Source of the DNA: Amycolatopsis deserti
GTDB lineage: Bacteria > Actinomycetota > Actinomycetes > Mycobacteriales > Pseudonocardiaceae
Length of the DNA: 64,000 nucleotides
Direction of reading: 5' to 3'
Assembly (NCBI RefSeq): GCF_014653945.1
Contig: NZ_BNAU01000003.1
Coordinates: forward strand, 592,262 to 656,261
Shown here: positions 1 to 6,986 of the stretch, one piece after another
Layout: the number at the start of each line of letters is the position of its first letter
How positions within the stretch are numbered: position 1 is the first letter of the stretch
Notes under the pieces: model-generated
The model's database searches: none
What the model was told of the DNA's origin: nothing
Seen by the model: the letters and a program-made list of their open reading frames with translations, nothing else
Program-made: the position numbers and the translations under genes

Positions 1-1
1 C

Positions 2-586
2 CGGTTCGCGGCGGCGGAGTTCCCGGCGCCGGTGGCCGCGTCCGACCGCGCCGCACTGCTCGCGCGGTTCGGGATCTTCGGCGTGCGGCTGGCGTTGACG
101 TTGATCCGCCGTGGCGCGGACACGTTGCCGGCGCTGGCCGGTCAGCTCGTGCCGCGCAGCGGACTGGCCGACCTGCGCGAGGCGATCGACGGGTACTTCG
201 TGGCGCGGCGGGACGCGCTCAAGGCGCGGTCGGCGTTGATCGGGCTGGAAGTGGTGCTGCGCATGGAACCGCGCCCGGCCGCGGCCGGGTTGGCGGCCGG
301 GCTGGAACGGTTGCTGGCCGGCGCCCACGATTTCCGGGAGCTGCGGCTGGTGGCCGCGCTGCAAACCGGACGGACGTCTTTTTCGGCGGACCTGAAGGCG
401 GAAGCCCTGCGGCTGATCGGAGCCGCGGGAACGTCCCGGACCGAGCGACTGGGGGCGGAGCCGGTGCTGCTCGCCGTGCGGCGGTGGCGGGACCAGGTGG
501 AGAACCCGGAGCTGAGCGCCGGGGAGCGTCGCGCCGCGGCAGTCGTGTTGCGCAGCTGCGAAGCGATGGCGAACGGGACGATCTGA
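2..586 (+). CDS. Dynamin-like GTPase, C-terminal part (5' truncated by window)
   Basis: The frame is open from base 2 to the TGA at 584-586 (194 residues), so the N-terminus lies outside the window; a GTG at 32 is internal. The visible part is an alpha-helical Ala/Leu/Arg-rich tail. It contains a hydrophobic patch (FGIFGVRLALTLIRRGA) and then the pattern SGL..LR.AIDGYF..R.DALKARSAL. This resembles the C-terminal ends of actinobacterial dynamin-family GTPases (IniA/IniC-like), which remodel membranes. The GTPase domain itself is not visible, so the assignment rests on tail resemblance only. It converges with the peptide gene ending at 639. Confidence 0.45.
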   Translation, partial: RFAAAEFPAPVAASDRAALLARFGIFGVRLALTLIRRGADTLPALAGQLVPRSGLADLREAIDGYFVARRDALKARSALIGLEVVLRMEPRPAAAGLAAGLERLLAGAHDFRELRLVAALQTGRTSFSADLKAEALRLIGAAGTSRTERLGAEPVLLAVRRWRDQVENPELSAGERRAAAVVLRSCEAMANGTI

Positions 587-606
587 GGCCGTTCGTCACG
601 AGGCTG

Positions 607-632
607 CGGGCTCGCCCGGTTCGACGAGCCCG
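607..632. terminator. Convergent GC hairpin between dynamin-like gene and peptide gene
   Basis: An 8-bp perfect stem (607-614 with 625-632, CGGGCTCG/CGAGCCCG) closes a 10-nt loop. It sits 21 bases past the dynamin-like stop and 7 bases past the stop of the opposing gene. There is no T-run, as is usual for high-GC actinobacterial terminators. It could serve both directions. Confidence 0.4.
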
Positions 633-638
633 GCCGGT

Positions 639-845
639 TCAGTCGTCGGTGGAGTCGGCGGGCTTGAGGTAGGCGGTGCCACCGGTCGGCATGCGGCGGA
701 AGAAATCCACCCGGGTGACCGGCTGACCGCAAGGCTGACGGCCGAGGCCGGGATTCGGGGAAACAATCCCGTTCTCCGGTCGGGGCACCATCGTTTCGCC
801 GGGCCGGTTTTCGTGTCTCCGGCGAGGGTCCCACTGGACTGACAT
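639..845 (-). CDS. Small peptide (68 aa) coupled to HExxH enzyme; candidate RiPP precursor
   Basis: Its ATG overlaps the stop of the upstream HExxH gene in a TGATG junction, so it is very probably translated by coupling from the same mRNA. The product is hydrophilic: an Arg-rich N-terminal third, a Pro/Gly-rich middle with one Cys, and an acidic end (ADSTDD). I see no signal peptide, membrane segment or known domain. Small ORFs fused or coupled to HExxH-motif putative peptide-modification enzymes are often their substrates, so a precursor-peptide role is inferred. It could instead be a small accessory protein. It lacks the FxSxx C-terminus of one known peptide class linked to HExxH domains. 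Confidence 0.6.
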   Translation of the reverse strand: MSVQWDPRRRHENRPGETMVPRPENGIVSPNPGLGRQPCGQPVTRVDFFRRMPTGGTAYLKPADSTDD

Positions 846-2098
846 CAGTTTCCTTCCGACGCGTGTGTTCCGTCCGAAGAGGACAGTACTCTCCCGCGCG
901 GGGTGGCACGAACCAAGGTCGCCTCCACCAGCGCGGCGAGTACGGCCGCACGTTCGGCACCGATTTCCGGCAGGGACTTCCCCGCCGGGGCCTGACCAAT
1001 CTCGACGGCCAGATCTGCCGCTTCCCCGTCGAGCCAGTGCAATTCCGGTGGGTTGCCGGGACGTCCGGCGAGCACCCGGCCGGTGGACTCCATCCGGGCG
1101 AGCCGCAGCAGCGGATCCAGCGCATAGTGGCCGGGGGGCACCGGACGGGTGACCGAAGACAGTGGTTCGGGTCCGGTCCCATCACACATCAAGGTGCGCA
1201 GGAGCCACTTGGCGTCGAATTCCAGCGCGTCCTCTTCGCCGAGCAGCCAGCGGCCGATTTCGGTGGCTCGCTCCCGGGCGCGCGACAGCAGCGAATTCGG
1301 GCCCAGTTCCGGTGTTTCGCCACGCCGCTCGACGTCCTCGGCGAACTGCGCGAGGCAGGTGTAGGCGTGGAACGCGGCCACGACCTGCTCCACCGGCCAC
1401 ACGGCCGACGACCAGGACGGCCGGAAGACCCGTCCCTCCGCGACATCGGCGCCGAGGAAGCTGCGCGTGATCGCGAAGTCGAAGAGCTTGACGTGCGCGC
1501 CCTCGTGGATGATCGCCTCGGCCACGTCGTACGCCGACGACGGCCGGTCGATCAGGATGAGCCCCGGGAACAGCCGCGACGACGCGGAGATCAGCCCGCC
1601 GGAGGTCGCCGGATCGAGGATCACCAGCAGTCCGACGTGCGCCAGCAGGTCGTCGGCCAGCGCCGGGCTCACCTCGCGGACCTTGCGCAGGCCGGCCTCG
1701 ACCGTGGCCAGGGCTTCGTCGTCACCGGTCAGCAGCCGCGGCGGGCGCCGGCCGGGCAGGCTCTGCGTCTGGATGACCCGCATGGCGTCGGCCATCACGT
1801 CGTTCGCTCCGGCCCCGGTGGCCACGCGGATCGAGACCGGTCCCGCGGACAGTTCCGTCGTGATGGGGCCGAGGTCGTCGTCGGCGTCGGTGAAGGGCAG
1901 CCGTCCGGCCAGCGCCTCACCGATCCGGAACCGGAACAGGGGGTTGTCCAGCTGCGCCACCGGAACCGGCTCGTGGCCCGGCGACAGCAGCTCGAGACCC
2001 ATCCGGTAGAGCGCGCGGCGCTCCTCGATCACCGCGTGCGCGGGCGCCAGTGCCGCGTGCACGGCCGTGGCATCCGGCCAGGCAGATCTGGAGTGCAT
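845..2098 (-). CDS. HExxH-motif protein, putative peptide beta-hydroxylase family
   Basis: 417 residues. The diagnostic element is HEGAH at residues 198-202, inside a helix (AEAIIHEGAHVKLFDFAI), followed by FRPSW (225-229) and AFHAYTC, where His244 is a likely third metal ligand. This arrangement, HExxH then RP and a downstream His, is that of the HEXXH-motif putative peptide-modification family, some members of which were shown to be alpha-ketoglutarate/iron peptide beta-hydroxylases. The family often stands beside small precursor peptides, and a 68-residue ORF follows with a TGATG overlap. No radical SAM or other maturation enzyme is visible here. No strong ribosome site precedes the ATG. 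A simple metalloprotease is the alternative. Confidence 0.65.
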   Translation of the reverse strand: MHSRSAWPDATAVHAALAPAHAVIEERRALYRMGLELLSPGHEPVPVAQLDNPLFRFRIGEALAGRLPFTDADDDLGPITTELSAGPVSIRVATGAGANDVMADAMRVIQTQSLPGRRPPRLLTGDDEALATVEAGLRKVREVSPALADDLLAHVGLLVILDPATSGGLISASSRLFPGLILIDRPSSAYDVAEAIIHEGAHVKLFDFAITRSFLGADVAEGRVFRPSWSSAVWPVEQVVAAFHAYTCLAQFAEDVERRGETPELGPNSLLSRARERATEIGRWLLGEEDALEFDAKWLLRTLMCDGTGPEPLSSVTRPVPPGHYALDPLLRLARMESTGRVLAGRPGNPPELHWLDGEAADLAVEIGQAPAGKSLPEIGAERAAVLAALVEATLVRATPRGRVLSSSDGTHASEGN

Positions 2099-2164
2099 CC
2101 GAGCGTGCGGCTTCCACTAGGAGGGAACAGCCATGGACCGCGCGAGAGTACAACTCGGGCGACC

Positions 2165-2213
2165 GGCCCCCACACCGGGGGCGGCTGTCAGACAACAGAC
2201 GGAGCCGCCCCCC
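2165..2213 (-). promoter_or_regulatory. Possible attenuator/terminator: mutually exclusive hairpins
   Basis: Just after the stop of the 52-aa membrane gene, the minus-strand transcript can form a 10-bp perfect stem (2212-2203 with 2186-2177, GGGGGCGGCT/AGCCGCCCCC, 16-nt loop). The second arm can instead pair with GGGGGC at 2171-2166 (6 bp, 5-nt loop). The two folds exclude each other. It lies in the 126-base gap before the HExxH gene, so it may be a terminator or a read-through control. Confidence 0.4.
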
Positions 2214-2224
2214 AGGTTTCGCTC

Positions 2225-2383
2225 CTACGCGCCGGAGCCGAGGAACGAAACGATCTGCACGAACCCCAGGACCGCCAGTACGAAGCCCGCCGTCAGGGTC
2301 ATCACGATGACGGTCCGCCACCCGATGATGGTCACCCCGAGAGCCACCAAGAAAATCACAGCGAACAGAGATTCCGAGTTCAT
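2225..2383 (-). CDS. Small two-helix membrane protein (52 aa)
   Basis: Read on the minus strand from ATG at 2383 to TAG at 2225, this encodes 52 residues beginning MNSESLFAVIFLVALG and ending SFLGSGA. A strong ribosome site (GAGGAGG) lies 8 bases before the ATG. Two hydrophobic stretches (about residues 6-21 and 25-48), separated by GWR, predict a two-pass membrane protein with a tiny soluble portion. It is the first gene transcribed away from the GntR regulator and lies directly upstream of the HExxH gene. I do not recognise a family. An immunity, export or membrane-sensing role for the peptide cassette is possible but only inferred. Confidence 0.65.
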   Translation of the reverse strand: MNSESLFAVIFLVALGVTIIGWRTVIVMTLTAGFVLAVLGFVQIVSFLGSGA

Positions 2384-2474
2384 TGCGAACACCTCCTCAC
2401 TGGCCGAGGTGACGGCCCGGCTGGTGGCCGGCCGCTCACCTGCTGTCGGCAGTTGTATGATCTCGTCGCTGTCG

Positions 2475-2508
2475 GTTGTCTGTCAAGTGACGACACCTGA
2501 CAGACAAC
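2475..2508. promoter_or_regulatory. Operator-like inverted repeat between divergent genes
   Basis: Perfect 11-bp arms GTTGTCTGTCA (2475-2485) and TGACAGACAAC (2498-2508) flank a 12-nt spacer. On the minus strand a consensus -35 box TTGACA (2486-2481) overlaps the left arm, with GATCAT 18 bases further on as a possible -10 for the 52-aa gene. A related half-site (TGTCAGACAAC) recurs at 2186-2196. The adjacent GntR protein is the obvious candidate to bind here. Confidence 0.6.
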
Positions 2509-2578
2509 TTGCGTCTGGCATCAGTTTGGAGTTATGGTTCTCCGAAGCTCGGGGACCCAAGAGCGCGAGAGGTTGACG

Positions 2579-3352
2579 ATGGATGACGAGAGCTGGGCTC
2601 TCTCACCGAACACGCGCAAGCCGCTGCCCGAACTGATCGAGGACAAGATCAGGTCGCTGATCAAGAGCGGCAAGTTCAAGGCGGGTGACCGGCTGCCCAC
2701 CGAACCGGAGCTGGCCCAGCGGATGGCCGTGGCGCGCAGTTCGCTGCGCACCGCGCTGCAGCGGCTCCAGCTCCAGGGTGTGGTCGAGGTGATGCGGGGC
2801 CGCGGCTGGTACGTCCGGTCGACCGACGTGTCCGACCACGACGAGCCGCTGGTGTTCGACCGGCGCGTGAGCGACGCGGACCTGATGGAGGTCCGGATCG
2901 CGCTGGAGGCCACCGCGGCGAGTCTGGCCGCGACCAGGGCGACGGCGGGCGAGCTGGACGACATCGCGAAGCTGGCGAAGCTGCACCAGTCCGCGTCCAT
3001 CGACGACAAGGACGAGCTGCTGCAGACCGACGAGGACTTCCACGCGGCGGTCGTGCGGGCGAGCCACAACGAGCTGCTCGACCAGCTGTACCGGTCGCTC
3101 GTGCCGCAGCTGCGCGGCTACCGGCGCAACAGCTACAGCAGCTCCGAGGTGCACGTCCGCTCCGCGAACGACCACAACCAGGTCACCTGGTTCCTCAAGC
3201 GCCGCGACGAGGGCGGCGCCCGCGCGGCGATGGCCACGCACCTGCTCGGTCTGTACAGCGACCTGGTCGCCCAGACCGGCACCCCACCGGGCGAGCGGGC
3301 CACGCTGACGACGTACGCGCTGGAGGACGAGCCACGCTGGCAGCGGGAGTGA
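2579..3352 (+). CDS. GntR-family transcriptional regulator (FCD type)
   Basis: 257 residues. The N-terminal winged helix-turn-helix (about 8-75) shows the GntR signature: LIEDKIRSLIKSGKFKAGDR, then LPTEPELAQRMAVARSSLRTAL and GRGWYVR. The C-terminal all-helical FCD-type ligand domain (about 90-230) has DLMEVRIALEATAASLAA and DEDFHAAVVRASHN. I chose the ATG at 2579 because GAGAGG lies 6 bases upstream; an in-frame ATG at 2534 would add 15 residues. FCD regulators respond to small organic acids or similar metabolites. Divergent placement behind the 11-bp inverted repeat suggests autoregulation plus control of the membrane-protein/HExxH/peptide genes. Confidence 0.85.
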   Translation: MDDESWALSPNTRKPLPELIEDKIRSLIKSGKFKAGDRLPTEPELAQRMAVARSSLRTALQRLQLQGVVEVMRGRGWYVRSTDVSDHDEPLVFDRRVSDADLMEVRIALEATAASLAATRATAGELDDIAKLAKLHQSASIDDKDELLQTDEDFHAAVVRASHNELLDQLYRSLVPQLRGYRRNSYSSSEVHVRSANDHNQVTWFLKRRDEGGARAAMATHLLGLYSDLVAQTGTPPGERATLTTYALEDEPRWQRE

Positions 3353-3379
3353 ATTAAGCCTATCGGCCGCTTTCGCCGG

Positions 3380-3431
3380 CACAGCCTCTCCGCCGATCAT
3401 GGTTCCTGTCGAACCGGGCGGAGAGGCTGTG
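3380..3431. repeat. 15-bp perfect inverted repeat around a translation start
   Basis: CACAGCCTCTCCGCC (3380-3394) is the exact reverse complement of GGCGGAGAGGCTGTG (3417-3431), with 22 bases between. In RNA it would form a 15-bp stem whose right arm contains the GGAGAGG ribosome site and GTG start at 3429, with an alternative ATG (3399) in the loop. It lies 28 bases after the gntR stop. It could be a terminator, an operator or a translation-blocking hairpin. Confidence 0.55.
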
Positions 3432-4604
3432 ACAGCTGGGGAGAAACAGCGGCCTGGTGTCGAGGCGCGCCCGAAACCCCGCCCGGGTGTCCTGCGCGTC
3501 GCGTCCGGTTTGGTGCTCGCCGGGGTCGCCGCGCTGCTGACGGTCGTGTCCTGGCACGCCGGAGCCGGCTGGCCCACCGCACTGCACGACGTGCTGGAGG
3601 CGGTGTTTCCGCTGGTCATCGTGGCGGGGGCGGCGATCGGCGGGTACGAGCTGTTCGTCCACCCGTGGCTGGTGAGCGAGATGGCGCGGATCTCCGGGCC
3701 GCGGATCGTCGAGGCGCTGCTCCCCCAGCAGGTCATGGAGACCTTCCTGCACTCGATCTACGGCGACAACGAGGCCAACCGCGACGTGGTGACCGGCGTG
3801 CTGGGCGGGGAGGGGCTGCGCCCGCTCGGCGGGGACCTGACGATCAGCACCCACACCGGGGTGACGTTCGAGCTGAGCGCGGTGGACCACGAGATCTACC
3901 ACCTGACCACCGCGGTGACGTACAGCTTCAAGAAGAACGTGCACGTCGACCGGTTCATCATCTTCGCGACGTGCGACGCGCTGCTGCGGGACTCGATCAG
4001 CGCCGGGTGCCAGCTGCCGCTGTTCGAGCTGTGGTTCGTGCCGGACAGTTCGCTGTTCGAAAGCTCGGTGGACGACATGCTGCCGTCCGTGCGCCTGCGG
4101 ATCGAGTACCTCGACGGCGCGGGCAGGCACCACGTGGCGTCGTCGAGCAGGCTCGAACTGCGCGAGGTGAAGTACCAGCAGTGGGCCGACTACCTGACGT
4201 TCTTCCGCACCAACATGGGCCCGCTCCCCCGGCAGAACACGCTCGACCACCTCGCCGACCTGCGCATCTTCGAGTGCGACCTGTCCGACATCGCCGGCGA
4301 CGACCACACGGTGGCCGCGATCGAACGCCTGTCCATGCGGGCGACGGCGCTGCAACGCATCGACGACGGGTATTGCTACTGGCAGGCGCCGTACCCGTGC
4401 TACGTCGAGCGGATCTCCATGTCGGCCAAGGAGCTGGACCTCGAGGGCGGGGACGCGTTCGAGTTCCGGGTGGTGCCGTTCACGTTCCGGTCGAACACGG
4501 CGTCGGCGCGGTGGTTGAAGCCGGAGGAGCTGACCGACCTGGACGTGCGGTCCTGGCTGCTGCCGGGCCACGGGGTGGCGCTGTTGTGGCGGCCGGCGAA
4601 GTGA
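3429..4604 (+). CDS. Conserved hypothetical membrane-anchored protein
   Basis: 391 residues from GTG at 3429 (GGAGAGG directly upstream); an in-frame ATG at 3399 is the alternative start. After a basic N-terminus come two membrane segments (about residues 20-35 and 44-62: VLRVASGLVLAGVAALLTVV and VFPLVIVAGAAIGGYELFV). The rest is a soluble cytoplasmic region of some 320 residues with a regular alpha/beta look, containing THTGVTFELSAVDHEIYHL, a run of aromatics near DDGYCYWQAPYPCYVERI, and an end WLLPGHGVALLW. I recognise no enzymatic motif. The start lies within a strong stem-loop, suggesting translational control. Confidence 0.7.
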   Translation: MTAGEKQRPGVEARPKPRPGVLRVASGLVLAGVAALLTVVSWHAGAGWPTALHDVLEAVFPLVIVAGAAIGGYELFVHPWLVSEMARISGPRIVEALLPQQVMETFLHSIYGDNEANRDVVTGVLGGEGLRPLGGDLTISTHTGVTFELSAVDHEIYHLTTAVTYSFKKNVHVDRFIIFATCDALLRDSISAGCQLPLFELWFVPDSSLFESSVDDMLPSVRLRIEYLDGAGRHHVASSSRLELREVKYQQWADYLTFFRTNMGPLPRQNTLDHLADLRIFECDLSDIAGDDHTVAAIERLSMRATALQRIDDGYCYWQAPYPCYVERISMSAKELDLEGGDAFEFRVVPFTFRSNTASARWLKPEELTDLDVRSWLLPGHGVALLWRPAK

Positions 4605-4610
4605 CCCACT

Positions 4611-4971
4611 TGGAACGAACGAGTCAGCGGCGCTCGAGCACCTCGACACCTTCTGCAAGGCGGGCTTCCTCGAGCCGATCAGCCTAGTCGGGGACCAAGC
4701 GGGCTGGATACCAAATCCAGGGAAACGCCCTCGCGACTCTGGCCAAACCCATCACCCGGAAAACGGCGGATCGCCTTCTGCAGGGTGTGATCGACCGGGC
4801 AAGCACTTACAACAGCGACCCGGAGAATCGATGAACTGTTCTGGCCGCGACGCGAGTTGATCCGCCACCTGAAGAATCGCAGTTCACCGATCGCCACGAG
4901 CGGATCTACGACATCCGCGCGGACCCCACCGCGATTCAGCCGCCGGCGGGAGCGCCGGTGCAGCAGTGGTG
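4611..4971 (+). pseudogene. Remnant of winged-helix nucleotidyltransferase-domain gene
   Basis: Three frames each hold part of one protein. First GTNESAALEHLDTFCKAGFLEP (from 4611); then, after a frameshift near 4708, GNALATLAKPITRKTADRLL and GVIDRASTYNSDPENR ending in TGA about 4831; then LFWPRRELIRHLKNRSSPIA, with the neighbouring frame giving RIYDIRADPTAIQPPAGAPV. The middle block matches the linker that precedes the nucleotidyltransferase domain in a common actinobacterial winged-helix/nucleotidyltransferase family, and the LFWP..E...LKNRS block matches its C-terminus. The catalytic GS..Y.D region is missing. The gene is therefore deleted and shifted. Confidence 0.55.
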
Positions 4972-5014
4972 ACCAAGGCGGATCGCTATCGGTAATCCGC
5001 CCTGGTCACGGACG

Positions 5015-5099
5015 CGGAAGCGGAGGGATTTGAACCCCCGGTCGGTTTCCCGACGCTCGCTTTCAAGGCGAGTGCATTCGGCCGCTCTGCCACGCTTCC
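5015..5099 (-). tRNA. tRNA-Ser (anticodon UGA)
   Basis: Read on the minus strand, the acceptor stem GGAAGCG (5099-5093) pairs with CGCTTCC (5022-5016), with discriminator G at 5015. The anticodon arm is CTCGC-CTTGAAA-GCGAG, giving anticodon TGA, which reads UCA. A long variable arm (CGTCGGGAAACCGACCG) is the serine hallmark, followed by the T arm GGGGGTTCAAATCCCTC. CCA is not encoded. Remnant coding DNA follows directly after its 3' end. Confidence 0.95.
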
Positions 5100-5119
5100 C
5101 TGGGCCTCAGGGTAGCGGC

Positions 5120-5584
5120 TCAGCCGCCCAGGCCTTCGAGGTGCTCGTCGACCCGGGAGAAGACCCGGGCGAGCACCGCCTGCTCCTCCGGGGTCATCAG
5201 ATCGATCAGGTGCGCCCGGACGCCCTCCACGTGCGTCGGCGCGGCTTCTTTCAGCAGGGCCTCCCCGCCGGGGGTCAGTTCGGCCACCACGCCGCGCTTG
5301 TCGTCCGGGTCGGGCGCGCGCCGGGCCAGGCCGGCGGCTTCCATGCGCGCGATCTGGTGCGACAGGCGGCTCTTCGTGGAACCCATCATCGTCGCCAGCT
5401 CGGACATGCGCATCCGCCGCTCCGGCGCCATCTCCAGGCACACGAGGACCTCGTAGTCGGTCAGTGACACGTCGTGCGCGGCGGCCAGTTCGCGGTGCAG
5501 CCGCTGCCGGAGCCGCAGCGTGGCGACGATGTACGCGCGCCACGCCGACATCTCCGGCTCGCTCAGCCAGCGCACCTCAGCCAT
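5120..5584 (-). CDS. MarR-family transcriptional regulator
   Basis: 154 residues. The winged helix-turn-helix lies at about 40-110: VSLTDYEVLVCLEMAPE, then MRMSELATMMGSTKSRLSHQ and the wing DPDDKRGVVAELTPGG. Long N- and C-terminal helices form the dimer interface. MarR dimers usually repress nearby transporters or oxidoreductases, often in response to phenolic ligands. The ATG at 5584 follows TACTGT by 7 bases and lacks a ribosome site, so a leaderless mRNA is likely; the extended GTG at 5593 lies inside that spacer. It is a lone gene downstream of an unassigned 400-bp stretch, so its target is unknown. Confidence 0.88.
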   Translation of the reverse strand: MAEVRWLSEPEMSAWRAYIVATLRLRQRLHRELAAAHDVSLTDYEVLVCLEMAPERRMRMSELATMMGSTKSRLSHQIARMEAAGLARRAPDPDDKRGVVAELTPGGEALLKEAAPTHVEGVRAHLIDLMTPEEQAVLARVFSRVDEHLEGLGG

Positions 5585-5591
5585 GTACCGC

Positions 5592-5597
5592 ACAGTA
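5592..5597 (-). promoter_or_regulatory. -10 box (TACTGT) of marR gene, leaderless
   Basis: TACTGT matches the actinobacterial TANNNT -10 pattern and ends 7 bases before the ATG, so transcription would begin at the start codon. Confidence 0.4.
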
Positions 5598-6007
5598 GCC
5601 CGGAACCGCGATTACCAACCAACGAGGGACGGCGCTGCGGTTGAGGATTCGAGCCCACAGGCGCATGCTTGGGGGCAACGGCGGATCGGTCACCGGTCCA
5701 GGGACGCACTACCCGGGTGCGGTCCATCGAGCCGTCCGCCGGGAGAGGGTCAGGTGGTTCAATGACGAGAAGTTCCTCGCGGTTGACTACCGGATACAGC
5801 TGTGGACCCACAGCCGGGATGCGGTGAACCCAGTCCGGCTGTGACTGTGAGCAGCAACGGGTTTCCATCTCGATGCGCCTCGACCATCGCTTGCGCACTA
5901 CGGCGATTTCGAGCCTGCTTCCGTGCGGTCTCCGTGTCCGCACAGCAGAGCCACTCGCCGGCCCGCGACGTGGTCAGCCGCCGATTACAATTGACAACCT
6001 CGGTAAT
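5598..6007. other. Non-coding stretch, lower GC, no gene recognised
   Basis: About 410 bases with noticeably lower GC than the flanks and no reading frame with convincing actinobacterial codon use. A plus-strand stretch near 5745-5785 encodes RVRWFNDEK, reminiscent of a cold-shock protein start, but the match stops there. It may hold old remnants and the promoter of the metallopeptidase gene. Confidence 0.4.
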
Positions 6008-6041
6008 CCTGGGTGCGGACTCGCTCGAGTCCGCACCCAGG
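6008..6041. repeat. 34-nt near-perfect palindrome upstream of metallopeptidase
   Basis: Arms of 16 bp (6008-6023 and 6026-6041; left arm CCTGGGTGCGGACTCG) flank a CT dinucleotide. It ends 19 bases before the GTG start and just before the ribosome site. It could be an operator or a 5'-UTR hairpin. Confidence 0.6.
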
Positions 6042-6060
6042 CTTGTGTGAGGGAGACGCG

Positions 6061-6972
6061 GTGAGGTTTGACGAAGGCGCCGGGCTGGACACGTCCGAGG
6101 TCGACGACCTCCGGGGCGGCGGTGGGGGCATCGGGAGCCGGGTCGCGCTCGGCGGCGGTGGGCTCGGCATCGTCGGCGTGATCATCTACTTCGTGCTCTC
6201 CCAGATCGGCGGCGTGAGCCCGAGCGGTGTGGGCGGCCTGGGCGAACTCGGGTCCGGCGAGCAGGTCAGCAACGGCACGCTGGCCCAGGAATGCCGCACC
6301 GGCGCGGACGCCAATTCCAATCACGACTGCGCGATCGTCGCCATCGTGAACTCCATCCAGGACTACTGGAGCGACCAGTTCGCCCGCTCCGGCCGCACCT
6401 ACCGCAGCGCGCAGACGAACTTCTTCAGCGGCGGCGTGCGCACCGGCTGCGGCAGCGCCACCTCCGACGTCGGACCGTTCTACTGCCCGGCCGACTCGGA
6501 GGTCTACATCGACCTGTCCTTCTACGACGAACTGCGCACCCGGTTCGGCGCGGAGGGCGGCACGTTCGCCGAGGCGTACGTGCTCGCGCACGAGTACGGG
6601 CACCACGTGCAGAACCTGCTCGGCACGTCGCGCCGGGTCGGCAACGAGACGGGGCCGACGTCGGGTTCGGTGCGGCTCGAACTGCAGGCCGACTGCTACG
6701 CCGGGGTGTGGGCCAACCACGCGACGACCACGCCGTCGTCGACCGGGCGGCCGCTGATCAGCGAGGTGACGCAGGACGACATCGACCGCGCGCTGGACAC
6801 CGCGTCCCGCATCGGGGACGACTACATCCAGTCCCACCTCGGCGGCGGGCAGGTGGACGAGTCGCAGTTCTCGCACGGCACGTCGGCCCAGCGGGAGCGG
6901 TGGTTCACGACCGGTTTCCAGACCGGCGATCCGGCGCGGTGCGACACGTTCGGGACGAAGAACCTCGGGTGA
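6061..6972 (+). CDS. Neutral zinc metallopeptidase family protein (membrane anchored)
   Basis: 303 residues from GTG at 6061, with GAGGGAG 5 bases upstream. A cytoplasmic N-terminus with a Gly-rich stretch precedes one membrane helix (about residues 29-47, GIVGVIIYFVLSQIGG). The extracellular domain carries the zincin motif HEYGHHVQ (about 178-185) with downstream ELQADCYAGVWANH, where the Glu is the likely third ligand. This is the layout of the YpfJ-type putative neutral zinc metallopeptidase family. The Cys pairs (CRTG, HDC, GCGS, FYC) fit an exported domain. Substrate unknown. The 34-nt palindrome in its leader suggests specific regulation. Confidence 0.85.
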   Translation: MRFDEGAGLDTSEVDDLRGGGGGIGSRVALGGGGLGIVGVIIYFVLSQIGGVSPSGVGGLGELGSGEQVSNGTLAQECRTGADANSNHDCAIVAIVNSIQDYWSDQFARSGRTYRSAQTNFFSGGVRTGCGSATSDVGPFYCPADSEVYIDLSFYDELRTRFGAEGGTFAEAYVLAHEYGHHVQNLLGTSRRVGNETGPTSGSVRLELQADCYAGVWANHATTTPSSTGRPLISEVTQDDIDRALDTASRIGDDYIQSHLGGGQVDESQFSHGTSAQRERWFTTGFQTGDPARCDTFGTKNLG

Positions 6973-6986
6973 CGCGGCTGCGCGAG

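Noticed and set aside
1..4604. Prophage or toxin-antitoxin interpretation of the left cassette
   Set aside because: No integrase, phage structural gene or recognisable toxin fold is visible; the HExxH enzyme plus peptide explains the arrangement better.
5745..5790. Cold-shock-like segment RVRWFNDEK
   Set aside because: The similarity ends after nine residues, no RNP motif follows, and there is no plausible start or ribosome site.
5563..5943. Minus-strand 126-codon frame upstream of the marR gene
   Set aside because: Composition is not coding-like, there is no known domain, and it overlaps the marR start.
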